Below are positions 6,869 through 12,895 of a stretch of DNA of 12,895 bases, in pieces; within the stretch, counting starts at the first letter, position 1, and the number at the start of each line of letters is the position of its first letter. The stretch is taken from positions 1-12,895 of the forward strand of contig JACRCB010000051.1 in assembly GCA_016219165.1 (NCBI GenBank), given 5' to 3'. Origin of the DNA: Deltaproteobacteria bacterium (lineage in GTDB: Bacteria > Desulfobacterota > GWC2-55-46 > DRQE01). Position numbers and translations under genes: made by a program. The notes beneath the pieces are model-generated. The model was given only the letters and a program-made list of their open reading frames with translations, had not been told where the DNA came from and made no database searches.

Positions 6869-6898
6869 AATCTATCACGTGAAAACAACTGCTGTCAA
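6869..6898 (-). promoter_or_regulatory. hicBA promoter with palindrome in the spacer
   Basis: Minus-strand -35 TTGACA (6893-6898, perfect) and -10 TAGATT (6869-6874) have an 18-base spacer. The start would be about 25 bases before the hicB ATG. The spacer holds the perfect palindrome TCACGTGA (6875-6882), and TGATA / TATCA arms flank the -10 region (6853-6877). Either could be an operator, but no regulator is identified. Confidence 0.6.
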
Positions 6899-6938
6899 AA
6901 CCCCTGCAAAAAGAAATAAAACCGCTTCGCCAGAAATA

Positions 6939-6972
6939 CCCCTCACCCCTCTCCCCAAGGGGAGAGGGAGAG
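6939..6972. repeat. Palindromic interspersed repeat, copy 3
   Basis: The core 6947-6968 has arms CCCTCTCCCC and GGGGAGAGGG around AA, preceded by CCCCTCACC. It is the same family as the copies at 679-741 and 765-805 and shares the CCCCTCA lead-in of copy 2. Confidence 0.75.
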
Positions 6973-6981
6973 GAAAATTAT

Positions 6982-7085
6982 CATGCCGAACCCTGTGCTG
7001 AACCCTTAATATGTCACCCTGAACTTGTTTCAGGGTCTAAGAGGGAATGCTGAAATACGAGATGCCGAAACGAGTTCGGCATGAC
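6982..7085. repeat. Cluster of short palindromic repeats after ymdB
   Basis: Three further elements follow one another: a decayed CATGCCGAACCC... element (6982-7005), the hairpin CCCTGAA-CTTG-TTTCAGGG (within 7013-7039), and the hairpin ATGCCGAA-ACGAG-TTCGGCAT (7062-7082). They fill the gap between hicB and the end of ymdB. The middle one has a near-identical inverted partner at 7925-7951. They may act as transcript ends or mRNA stabilisers; that is inference. Confidence 0.7.
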
Positions 7086-7116
7086 AGTTTCATGGTTGTT
7101 TCAGCATCAGCGCCCC

Positions 7117-7911
7117 CTACCCCACCCTCTCCTTTATCCTCTCTATCCTCACCGCCCTGCCGCTCTCCGAATCAGCCTCAATCAGGACGCCCTGGAACTC
7201 CAGTCCTTTTTCCGCGACCTCGAACTTGGCCGGCACCTGGGTTAAGAACCTCTTTATGACGAGTTCCTTCTCTATGCCTATTATCGAGTCCGTGGGGCCT
7301 GTCATGCCCGCGTCGGTTATGTAGGCCGTGCGGCCGTTGAGTATCCTCTCGTCCGAGGTCTGCACGTGGGTATGGCTTCCTATGACCGCGAGGACCTTAC
7401 CGGCGAGATACCATCCCATGGCCGCCTTCTCGGAGGTCGCCTCGGCGTGCATGTCAACGAATATGAGGGGGGTTTCCTTTCTCAACCTTTCGACGTATTC
7501 GAGACCCACCCTGAACGGGCAATCCAGCGCCTCCATGAAAACCCTCCCACAGAGATTGACTACCCCCACCTTGACCCCTGAGGGGCACTCGAAGATGATG
7601 GAGCCTTTCCCCGGGCTTCCGCCCGGGTCGTTCGCCGGCCTTACGAGCCTTTCGGCCCTGTCCATGCTTTCGAGTATCTCTTTCCTGTCCCATATGTGAT
7701 TTCCGGAGGTGATGACGTCCACGTTGAATTTCAAAAGCTCTTCGTAGACCTCAAGCGTTATGCCGAAGCCGCCGGCCGAATTCTCGCCGTTGGCTATCAC
7801 CATGTCGGGGCGGTGTCTGGCGAGGATATCCGGCAGGAGCGTCCTTACGGCCTTCCTGCCCGGCTTGCCGATTATGTCGCCGATAAAGAGTATCTTCGTT
7901 GAATTGGCCAT
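7117..7911 (-). CDS. ymdB: TIGR00282 / YmdB-like metallophosphoesterase
   Basis: The product (264 residues from ATG 7911) is a dinuclear-metal phosphoesterase of the YmdB/TIGR00282 family; characterised members hydrolyse 2',3'-cyclic nucleotides and affect RNA-dependent behaviour. Metal-site motifs seen: FIGDIIGKPGR (Asp12), NGEN (41-44), SGNHIWD (69-75), DMHAEATSEK (153-162) and GSHTHVQTSDE (179-188). I chose ATG at 7909-7911, with GAGG just upstream, over TTG at 7918-7920, which has no Shine-Dalgarno. It follows rny by about 60 bases; the rny-ymdB pairing recurs in many bacteria and suggests linked RNA metabolism. The gap contains a palindromic repeat, and a partner copy lies beyond the gene's end. 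Confidence 0.92.
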   Translation of the reverse strand: MANSTKILFIGDIIGKPGRKAVRTLLPDILARHRPDMVIANGENSAGGFGITLEVYEELLKFNVDVITSGNHIWDRKEILESMDRAERLVRPANDPGGSPGKGSIIFECPSGVKVGVVNLCGRVFMEALDCPFRVGLEYVERLRKETPLIFVDMHAEATSEKAAMGWYLAGKVLAVIGSHTHVQTSDERILNGRTAYITDAGMTGPTDSIIGIEKELVIKRFLTQVPAKFEVAEKGLEFQGVLIEADSESGRAVRIERIKERVG

Positions 7912-7924
7912 TTTCCTCAAAACA

Positions 7925-7951
7925 TAGACCCTGAAACCAGTTCAGGGTGAC
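7925..7951. repeat. Palindromic repeat, inverted partner of 7013-7039
   Basis: The 27-base segment is the reverse complement of 7013-7039 with a single mismatch (26 of 27). Each copy is itself a hairpin (arms CCCTGAA and TTCAGGG). The two copies bracket ymdB almost exactly. This one lies between rny and ymdB and would form a stem-loop in a joint transcript. Confidence 0.8.
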
Positions 7952-7970
7952 AGATTAAACACTTCTGCCT

Positions 7971-9536
7971 CTACCTCGCGTAATCAACGGCCCTTGTCTC
8001 CCTTATGACCGTCACCTTCACCTGCCCGGGGTAGCTCAGCTCCTTCTCTATCTTCTTCGCGATATCCCTCGAGAGCGCGACCGCGAGGTTGTCGTCCACC
8101 GCGCCACTCTCGACTATGACCCTTATTTCCCTTCCGGCCTGAAGCGCGTATGCCTTATCCACGCCCTTGAACTCCTTCGCTATCTTTTCGAGGTCCTCAA
8201 GGCGCTTGGTATAGGTCTCATACATCTCCCGCCGGGCGCCGGGGCGGGCGGCCGAGAGCGAATCGGCCGCCTGTACCAGTATGCCGTATATTGACTCCGG
8301 CCTGTCGTCGTGATGCTGGCCTATGGCCGCGACGATATTGGGGCCTTCGCCGTATTTCTTGGCGAGATCCGCCCCTATGGCCGCGTGCGAGCCCTCGACC
8401 TCGTGGTCAACGGCCTTGCCTATGTCGTGCAGGAGCCCGGCCCTGCGAGCAGTCTTTACCGCGAGCTTCAGTTCCGAGGCCATTATCCCGCAGATGAACG
8501 CCACCTCAAGGGAGTGGGTATACACGTTCTGGGCGTAACTCGTCCTGAACTTGAGCCTCCCTATGAGTTTCTGCAGTTCCGGATGTATGCCGTGAAGGCC
8601 GGTGTCGAAGACGGCCCTCTCTCCGGCCTCCTGGATGCTTTTATCGACCTCGCCCTCGACCTTCTGGACTATCTCCTCTATCCTGGCCGGATGGATCCTG
8701 CCGTCGGATATGAGCCTTTCAAGCGCGAGTTTCGCTATCTCCCTCCTCACCGGGTTGTGGCCCGAGAGTATCACGGCCCCCGGCGTGTCGTCTATTATGA
8801 TGTCTATCCCGGTTATGGCCTCGATGGCGCGGATGTTGCGGCCTTCCCTGCCGATGATCCTGCCCTTCATCTCGTCGTTCGGGAGTGAAACGACCGACAC
8901 GGTTTTTTCGCTCACGTAGTCGCCGGCGTAGCGCTGGATGGCGAGGCTTATTATCTCCTTCGCCTTCTTTTCGGCCTCGGCCCGCGTTTCTTCCTCTATC
9001 TTTTTAAGCGCCCTCGCGGCGTCGAGCCTGGCGTCCTGCTCGACGGTCTCGATCAGTATCTTTTTGGCCTCCCCGCTCGAAAGTCCGGAGACTTCTTCGA
9101 GTTTGCGCCGCGCGTCCGCCGCGAGGATAGAGAGGTTTTTCTCCGTTTCCTCGATTGTCTTTTCCTTCTGCAAAAGCCCCCTCTCCCTTTTCACGGAATC
9201 GGTTTCCTTGCGCTCCAGGGCGTCGAACTTCTTGTCCAGGGCGTCTTCCTTGGCGAGGATCCTCTTTTCAAGCGCCTGAAACTCCTTACGGCTTTCGGCG
9301 GCCTCTTTTTCGAATTCGAGTTTGCTCTGATAGGCCTTGTCCCTGGCCTGGATGGAGGCGTCCTTCTTTATGCTCTCGGCCTCCTTCTTCGCGCCCTCGA
9401 TTACGCCCTCGGCGGCCTTTTTGGCGGCGTCCATGTTGCCCTCCACAACCTTCTTCCTCAGGATAAAACCGACCCCGACCCCCGCGGCAAGAAAAACGAT
9501 GGAGGCAATAACGATCAACAATACCGACATGCCCAT
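7971..9536 (-). CDS. rny: Ribonuclease Y
   Basis: The product (521 residues from ATG 9536) is the membrane-anchored endoribonuclease that starts mRNA decay. In order: an N-terminal transmembrane helix (about 4-27), a long charged coiled coil (about 30-200), a KH RNA-binding domain (about 218-283, with GRIIGREGRNIRAIE), and an HD hydrolase domain with His341 (YTHSLE) and LLHDIGK (368-374) followed by QHHDD. Length and layout are those of the family. ATG 9536 is preferred over an in-frame start at 9557 because AAAGGAG lies seven bases upstream of it. It lies between 5-formyltetrahydrofolate cyclo-ligase and ymdB. Confidence 0.96.
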   Translation of the reverse strand: MGMSVLLIVIASIVFLAAGVGVGFILRKKVVEGNMDAAKKAAEGVIEGAKKEAESIKKDASIQARDKAYQSKLEFEKEAAESRKEFQALEKRILAKEDALDKKFDALERKETDSVKRERGLLQKEKTIEETEKNLSILAADARRKLEEVSGLSSGEAKKILIETVEQDARLDAARALKKIEEETRAEAEKKAKEIISLAIQRYAGDYVSEKTVSVVSLPNDEMKGRIIGREGRNIRAIEAITGIDIIIDDTPGAVILSGHNPVRREIAKLALERLISDGRIHPARIEEIVQKVEGEVDKSIQEAGERAVFDTGLHGIHPELQKLIGRLKFRTSYAQNVYTHSLEVAFICGIMASELKLAVKTARRAGLLHDIGKAVDHEVEGSHAAIGADLAKKYGEGPNIVAAIGQHHDDRPESIYGILVQAADSLSAARPGARREMYETYTKRLEDLEKIAKEFKGVDKAYALQAGREIRVIVESGAVDDNLAVALSRDIAKKIEKELSYPGQVKVTVIRETRAVDYAR

Positions 9537-9568
9537 ATCAAGCTCCTTTCCCTGCAATCGAAATGGAA

Positions 9569-9585
9569 CCGTCCGCTTCGGACGG
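9569..9585. other. Hairpin between the cyclo-ligase gene and rny
   Basis: CCGTCCG and CGGACGG arms enclose a three-base loop (CTT on the plus strand, AAG on the minus). On the minus strand it is followed by TTCCATTT, not a proper U-run, so it is at best a weak terminator or an RNA processing or stability site before rny. Confidence 0.5.
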
Positions 9586-9604
9586 GTTTAAGACAAAAAA
9601 CCCT

Positions 9605-10198
9605 TCAAACCCTCAACACCTTGTTTTCCGTCACGATAGAATCAACCCTTACGTCATGCGGCTCGCTCGGAAGGGCCTCGGCGAGGCACTGAAAACCGAA
9701 CGCCAGCGCCACTACCGGACACCGCGTCCTTGTGAGCACCCTGTCGTAATACCCTTTCCCGTAACCCAGCCTCGTGCCGCTCGTGTCAAAAGCCACCCCC
9801 GGCACGACCGCGCAGTCGAACGCCTCGGGCCCGGCCTCCACCCCGCCGTGGGGCGGCTCGAGGATGTTGTAGGAACCGGGGGAGAGTTCCCTCCGGTCCT
9901 TGACCATGTAGAAAGATAGATGGGGCGCGCCCTTCGCGCCAGAGGGCGCCAGACGCACCACGCGGGGGAAATAGACCTCCTTCCCCTCGCCGACCGCCCT
10001 CAGGAATATCTCGTCCGTGAGGACCTCGTTACGGAAGCTCGAATAAATGACGAGCCTTTTCGCGGAGCGGAATTCCCGCATCGCGGTGAACCTCTTCTGG
10101 ATCATAAGGCTCAGCCGGTAGACCTCCTCGAAACTCAGCCGGCTTCTGCGGCCGAGGAGCTCCGCTCTCAGGCTCTCCTTCGTGACGGTATTGACCAT
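9605..10198 (-). CDS. 5-formyltetrahydrofolate cyclo-ligase
   Basis: The 197-residue product (YgfA/MTHFS family) converts 5-formyl-THF to 5,10-methenyl-THF using ATP, salvaging folate in the cytoplasm. The family signature VPGVAFDTSGTRLGYGKGYYDR is present near 132-153 (the glycine-rich RLGYGKGYYD loop binds ATP phosphate). An N-terminal basic helix (KESLRAELLGRRSRL) and YSSFRNEVLT are also typical. The gene lies downstream of the 6S RNA, the arrangement well known from gammaproteobacteria (zapA-ssrS-ygfA). The ATG at 10198 has no visible Shine-Dalgarno; I see no better in-frame start. Stop is TGA. Confidence 0.93.
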   Translation of the reverse strand: MVNTVTKESLRAELLGRRSRLSFEEVYRLSLMIQKRFTAMREFRSAKRLVIYSSFRNEVLTDEIFLRAVGEGKEVYFPRVVRLAPSGAKGAPHLSFYMVKDRRELSPGSYNILEPPHGGVEAGPEAFDCAVVPGVAFDTSGTRLGYGKGYYDRVLTRTRCPVVALAFGFQCLAEALPSEPHDVRVDSIVTENKVLRV

Positions 10199-10412
10199 CG
10201 TTTTTTTGAAAAACGCGGGAAAGAAGGGGTTTGAGGAACTGCGTGAGGAAAGGTTAGGGCGCTAAAGTCCGGGGTTGCAAAAAACGCCGCGCTGCCTTTT
10301 TGCCCCATTAAAACAAAAAACATGCCGGGTAAAAAGCGTGTATAAAGATGCGGCCCGGAACAAAAGCTCTGACATTCGCATTATCTCTGATTGAAGGGTT
10401 TCCCGTAATACC
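10199..10412 (-). other. Leader region between the 6S RNA and the cyclo-ligase gene
   Basis: About 210 bases with no credible gene. Reading on the minus strand, CCGGG and CCCGG arms with a long loop (about 10322-10357) are followed by ATGTTTTTTGTTTT, a possible but loose intrinsic terminator after the 6S RNA. Slightly further on, GCAAAAA and TTTTTTGC (about 10276-10303) form another weak hairpin. I see no clear promoter for the cyclo-ligase gene. Confidence 0.4.
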
Positions 10413-10418
10413 ATTGAA

Positions 10419-10597
10419 TTCCTCCCCGCGGATGCCGTGTCGGCGGCTTTTTTGAACCGCGTTTCAACAGGTGGCGGCCAGTATAGCCTCGTCAGGCTTT
10501 CCCCGGGGGACATGCCGTCCGAAGGCCAGCGCCGGCGCCTCTCGTATACTGTTGGTTCTAAATTATCCTGCCGATCACGCGCACCGCAGGGAGAAAA
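10419..10597 (-). ncRNA. ssrS: 6S RNA
   Basis: 6S RNA mimics an open promoter and sequesters sigma70 RNA polymerase in stationary phase. The minus strand between zapA and the 5-formyl-THF cyclo-ligase gene folds as expected for the family. The closing stem pairs CTCCCTGCGG (10593-10584) with CCGCGGGGAG (10431-10422). On the 3' side of the central bubble is a small TTGAA...GTTCAA hairpin (cf. E. coli CTTGAACC...GGTTCAAG), followed by GCCGCCGACACGGCATCC, close to the E. coli 3' arm. The apical stem begins with CAGTATA pairing TATACTG. Length (~180 nt) and gene position also fit. Ends are estimates; a TAATAT -10-like box (10599-10604) just upstream supports the 5' end. Confidence 0.88.
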
Positions 10598-10601
10598 GAT
10601 A

Positions 10602-10871
10602 TTACGGTAACCTCCTATCAATGAGTTGATTCAACTCGCCCGATTTCTTCTCAATGCCCTCGAGTTTATCCCTGACCTTCATAAGCTCCCCGGTCACGTT
10701 AAGCGCGGCCAATAGGGCCAGGTCCAGCGTTGCCACGGCCTTTGAACCCACCCGCACCTCTTCTATCTTCCGGGTGAGGTAGCTTTCGACGCTGCGCACG
10801 TAATCGCTGTCCTCTTCGCTTTTGACCAGCAGCCTCTTGCCGAGTATGCTCAACTCAACAACGCTTTTCAA
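10602..10871 (-). CDS. zapA: Cell division protein ZapA
   Basis: The 89-residue product is a ZapA-family Z-ring associated protein that bundles FtsZ filaments. It shows the N-terminal VVELSILGKRLLVKSEED strand-turn, the middle helix ending in ALLAALNVTGELMKVRDKLEGIEKKSGEL, and a coiled-coil C-terminus. The start is TTG (10869-10871), chosen because GGAGG lies six bases upstream and the protein then begins exactly where ZapA homologues do. It follows the zapB-like gene by 20 bases. The stop lies just before the 6S RNA, the conserved zapA-ssrS neighbourhood. Confidence 0.92.
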   Translation of the reverse strand: MKSVVELSILGKRLLVKSEEDSDYVRSVESYLTRKIEEVRVGSKAVATLDLALLAALNVTGELMKVRDKLEGIEKKSGELNQLIDRRLP

Positions 10872-10891
10872 CTGAAACCTCCGGAGAAACC

Positions 10892-11122
10892 TCAGGCATT
10901 TTGAATCAATCCGTCGAGCCTCGTTAAAAGCCCCTCAACCTTTCCCCTTACCAGTCCCTTTTCCTCTTCAAACCTCGCAAGACCGCGTTTCAACTCCTCA
11001 ATCTCGGATTCCTTCTCTTTCAACCGCTCCTTAAGGGTTTTTTTTTCGGCCTCCATTGACTCGCACAGCCTTAACAGAGTGTTTATCTTCTGCTCCAGCT
11101 TCTCAAAATTGGCCGTATCCAT
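10892..11122 (-). CDS. zapB: ZapB-like coiled-coil cell division protein
   Basis: The 76-residue product is one long, highly charged coiled coil from about residue 5 to 72 (KLEQKINTLLRLCESMEAEKK, then LKERLKEKESEIEELKRGL) with no other domain. Small coiled-coil genes immediately upstream of zapA are usually annotated as ZapB-like and are thought to work with ZapA at the Z-ring. The assignment rests mainly on size, coiled coil and position, because coiled coils have little diagnostic sequence. ATG 11122 is preceded by AAGGAG at good spacing. It is the first gene after a clear promoter. Confidence 0.75.
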   Translation of the reverse strand: MDTANFEKLEQKINTLLRLCESMEAEKKTLKERLKEKESEIEELKRGLARFEEEKGLVRGKVEGLLTRLDGLIQNA

Positions 11123-11147
11123 TCAACTTGGCTCCTTCAGCAGTTAC

Positions 11148-11176
11148 ATGATACGATTTTTGGAGGAGGAAGTCAA
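11148..11176 (-). promoter_or_regulatory. Promoter of the zapB-zapA-6S block
   Basis: Minus-strand -35 TTGACT (11171-11176) and -10 TATCAT (11148-11153), each five of six consensus bases, are separated by exactly 17 bases. Transcription would start near 11141, about 20 bases before the zapB ATG, leaving room for its AAGGAG site. It lies in the short gap after the glutamate synthase gene. Confidence 0.7.
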
Positions 11177-11191
11177 GGGGGAGAAAATCGC

Positions 11192-11983
11192 TCAATACGC
11201 GTAGAGGTTCCCGTACGGCCTCAGAGAGACCGGCGCGAGCTTCTTAAACGGCTCCTTCATCACCGTGTCGAGCTTCAGGTTGAAATCATTGCAGAAATCC
11301 GCGAGATATTCCTTTAAAAGAGCCGCGTCCTCCCCGGTCGGCTCGACTATGCCGACCTCGGCGCCGCATCTATCCTTATCAACATCCCCCCTCACAAATA
11401 TCACGCCGCCGTGCATCCCGGTGCCGAGGTAATCGCCCACGATGGGCCTTTCGGATTCCTCCTTAAGACCGAGCAGTATAAGTACGCCGCCCGCCATGTA
11501 CTCCCCGAAGAAATCCCCGGCCGTGCCGCCGCATATTATGACGGGCGATTGCTTTTTGTAGCCCTTCATGTGTATCCCGACGCGGTAGCCCACGTCGCCG
11601 AGGACGTGGAGACGGCCGCCCCTCATCCCGTAGCCCAGCACGTCCCCGGCGTGGCCGTGGACAACGACCTTGCCGCCGTTCATCGTGTTGCCGATGTTAT
11701 CCTGCGCGTTGTCCTTTATGACGAGCGTGGGGCCGTCCATGAAGGCGGCGAGGTCATTGCCCGGAACGCCCTCGACCGTTATTCTCACCCCATCGCCCTT
11801 CAACCCGGCCCCTATGTAGTACTGGCCGTTTACGCCCCTGAGGAGTATCTCTTTTTCCCCTCTGGCGACGGCCTCCCTCACCCTTTCGTTCAATTCCCTG
11901 TAATAAACCCCTTTCGCGTCTATCGTAACCACGGCCGTTTCCTTCTCTCTCGCGGAACTACCCGCCTTTTTCACCATGACCAT
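11192..11983 (-). CDS. Glutamate synthase GXGXG-domain subunit (domain-split type)
   Basis: The 263-residue product is the stand-alone C-terminal beta-helix (GXGXG) domain of glutamate synthase, which scaffolds the large subunit. It shows repeating turns ending GG plus a strand: NTMNGGKVVVHG, YGMRGGRLHVLG, EYMAGGVLILLG and TGMHGGVIFVRG. In standard GltB this domain is fused to the amidotransferase and FMN domains; here it is separate, as in the archaeal-type enzyme. The same fold occurs in FwdC/FmdC subunits, but the FMN-domain neighbour decides for glutamate synthase. ATG 11983 is preceded by GGGGAGG, which lies within the end of the upstream gene. That gene ends only 5 bases away, so the two are surely co-transcribed. 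Confidence 0.9.
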   Translation of the reverse strand: MVMVKKAGSSAREKETAVVTIDAKGVYYRELNERVREAVARGEKEILLRGVNGQYYIGAGLKGDGVRITVEGVPGNDLAAFMDGPTLVIKDNAQDNIGNTMNGGKVVVHGHAGDVLGYGMRGGRLHVLGDVGYRVGIHMKGYKKQSPVIICGGTAGDFFGEYMAGGVLILLGLKEESERPIVGDYLGTGMHGGVIFVRGDVDKDRCGAEVGIVEPTGEDAALLKEYLADFCNDFNLKLDTVMKEPFKKLAPVSLRPYGNLYAY

Positions 11984-11988
11984 TGCCC

Positions 11989-12895
11989 CTACCTCCCCAC
12001 CGGCTTGACGCCGAGTATGTCGAGGGTCTGGGCGTCAAGGCCTATGCCCCTCAATCTCTCGCGGCTGCCCCTCAAGCTCTCGACCGCGTTCACGCCGAGG
12101 GCGCCGAGTATCTCCTTGAGTTCAAGGTTCCACGCGTGGATGAGGTTTATGAGCCTTTCGGCAAAGACCTCCGGGTCGAGCCTCGCCGTCAACTCCGGCC
12201 TCTGGGTGGTTATGCCCCAGGAGCAGTTGCCCGTGTAGCACTTGCCGCAGACCGTGCAGCCCATGGTCACGAGCGCGGCCGTTGCTATCGCCACGGCGTC
12301 CGCGCCCAGGGCTATGGCCTTTGCCGCGTCCGCCGAGGAACGTATGCCCCCGGCCGCGACGATTGACGCCTCGTTCCTTATGCCTTCCTGCCTGAGTCTA
12401 TCGTCAACCGCGGCTATGGCGTGCTCTATGGGGATTCCGAGGTGGTCGCGTATTATCGTCGGCGCCGCGCCGGTGCCGCCCCTGAAGCCGTCGATGTAGA
12501 CTATGTCCGCGCCAGCCCTCACTATGCCCGAGGCGATGGCCGCCACGTTGTGCACGGCGGCTATCTTTACGGACACGGGCTTGTAGTTCGTCGCCTCTTT
12601 TATGGCGTAGATGAGCTGCCTTAAATCCTCGATGGAATATATGTCGTGCTGGGGGGCCGGCGAGAGCGCGTCCGTGCCCACGGGTATCATTCTCGTCTTC
12701 GCAACCTGAAGCGGGATCTTCTCTCCGGGCAGGTGCCCGCCTATGCCGGGCTTGGCGCCCTGCCCTATCTTTATCTCGACCGCCACTCCGGCGTTGAGGT
12801 AATCCGGGTTAACGCCGAAACGACCGGACGCGACCTGCACCATTATGTGGTCTTTGTAGGGCAGGAGGTCCTCGTGCAGCCCGCCCTCTCCCGTA
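11989..12895 (-). CDS. Glutamate synthase FMN/Fe-S domain subunit, C-terminal part (start beyond the right edge)
   Basis: The frame is open to the window end, so only the last 301 residues are seen, beginning TGEGGLHEDLLPYKDHI. This is the synthase domain that uses ammonia and 2-oxoglutarate to make glutamate on FMN. Seen are EIKIGQGAKPGIGGHLPG, the SP-(A)-PQHDIYSIEDL loop, the FMN-site barrel strands (VSVKIAAVHNV, YIDGFRGGTGAAP, IVAAGGIRSSADAAKAIALGAD), and four cysteines CTVCGKCYTGNC for an iron-sulfur cluster near the C-terminus. A 284-residue reading starting at 12843 would cut into the conserved GEGG region, so that ATG is not the real start. Stop TAG at 11989-11991 lies next to the GXGXG subunit gene. 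Confidence 0.92.
   Translation of the reverse strand, partial: TGEGGLHEDLLPYKDHIMVQVASGRFGVNPDYLNAGVAVEIKIGQGAKPGIGGHLPGEKIPLQVAKTRMIPVGTDALSPAPQHDIYSIEDLRQLIYAIKEATNYKPVSVKIAAVHNVAAIASGIVRAGADIVYIDGFRGGTGAAPTIIRDHLGIPIEHAIAAVDDRLRQEGIRNEASIVAAGGIRSSADAAKAIALGADAVAIATAALVTMGCTVCGKCYTGNCSWGITTQRPELTARLDPEVFAERLINLIHAWNLELKEILGALGVNAVESLRGSRERLRGIGLDAQTLDILGVKPVGR

Noticed and set aside
8310..8888. Plus-strand 192-codon frame
   Set aside because: Antisense shadow of the KH/HD part of RNase Y; no start signal or family resemblance.
10262..10621. Minus-strand 119-codon frame between zapA and the cyclo-ligase gene
   Set aside because: It overlies the 6S RNA, has no Shine-Dalgarno, an Arg/Pro-rich sequence of no recognisable family, and overlaps the zapA end.
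11411..12238. Plus-strand 275-codon frame across two glutamate synthase genes
   Set aside because: It is antisense to two well-supported genes and crosses their junction; an artefact of high G+C.

Overview
The window reads as a chromosomal segment of an uncultured Gram-negative bacterium. It carries an outer-membrane beta-barrel protein, periplasmic export signals, a 6S RNA beside zapA, and a domain-split glutamate synthase. That mix is common in the old Deltaproteobacteria, Nitrospirota and neighbouring phyla, but I cannot fix the phylum by eye. The 16S fragment at the left edge would do so if its first ~80 bases are disregarded. Every gene I can support lies on the minus strand, so the window is described from high to low coordinates, in the direction of transcription.

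Right part (12895-11192): two adjacent glutamate synthase genes, the FMN/Fe-S domain (cut by the window edge) and the GXGXG domain. Then comes a promoter followed by a housekeeping block: zapB-like coiled-coil gene, zapA, 6S RNA (not visible to ORF finders), 5-formyltetrahydrofolate cyclo-ligase, RNase Y (rny) and the TIGR00282/YmdB phosphodiesterase. This block combines Z-ring assembly, global transcription control, folate salvage and RNA turnover.

Middle (7116-5522) is accessory: a cluster of palindromic interspersed repeats, a HicB/HicA toxin-antitoxin pair with its own promoter, a short possible relic of a RelE/ParE-type toxin, a REP-like element and a secreted protein of unknown function.

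Left-middle (5427-2249) is a tight three-gene operon: a coiled-coil porin, a minimal PstS-like periplasmic binding protein, and a membrane sensor histidine kinase. It looks like an uptake-plus-sensing module. The kinase is interrupted by one in-frame TGA between its H-box and its ATPase domain. This is either a real inactivation or a base-call error.

Left end (2088-1): tyrS, a repeat-rich gap, tandem rRNA promoters with an A/T-rich UP-like tract and boxA, and the 5' part of a 16S rRNA gene. The last ~80 bases of the 16S depart from universally conserved positions, which suggests a poor-quality contig end. The clearest non-obvious discoveries are the 6S RNA, the interrupted kinase in its porin/binding-protein operon, and the corrupted 16S terminus. 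I do not see an unambiguous wholly new system. The porin-binding protein-kinase operon is the best candidate.
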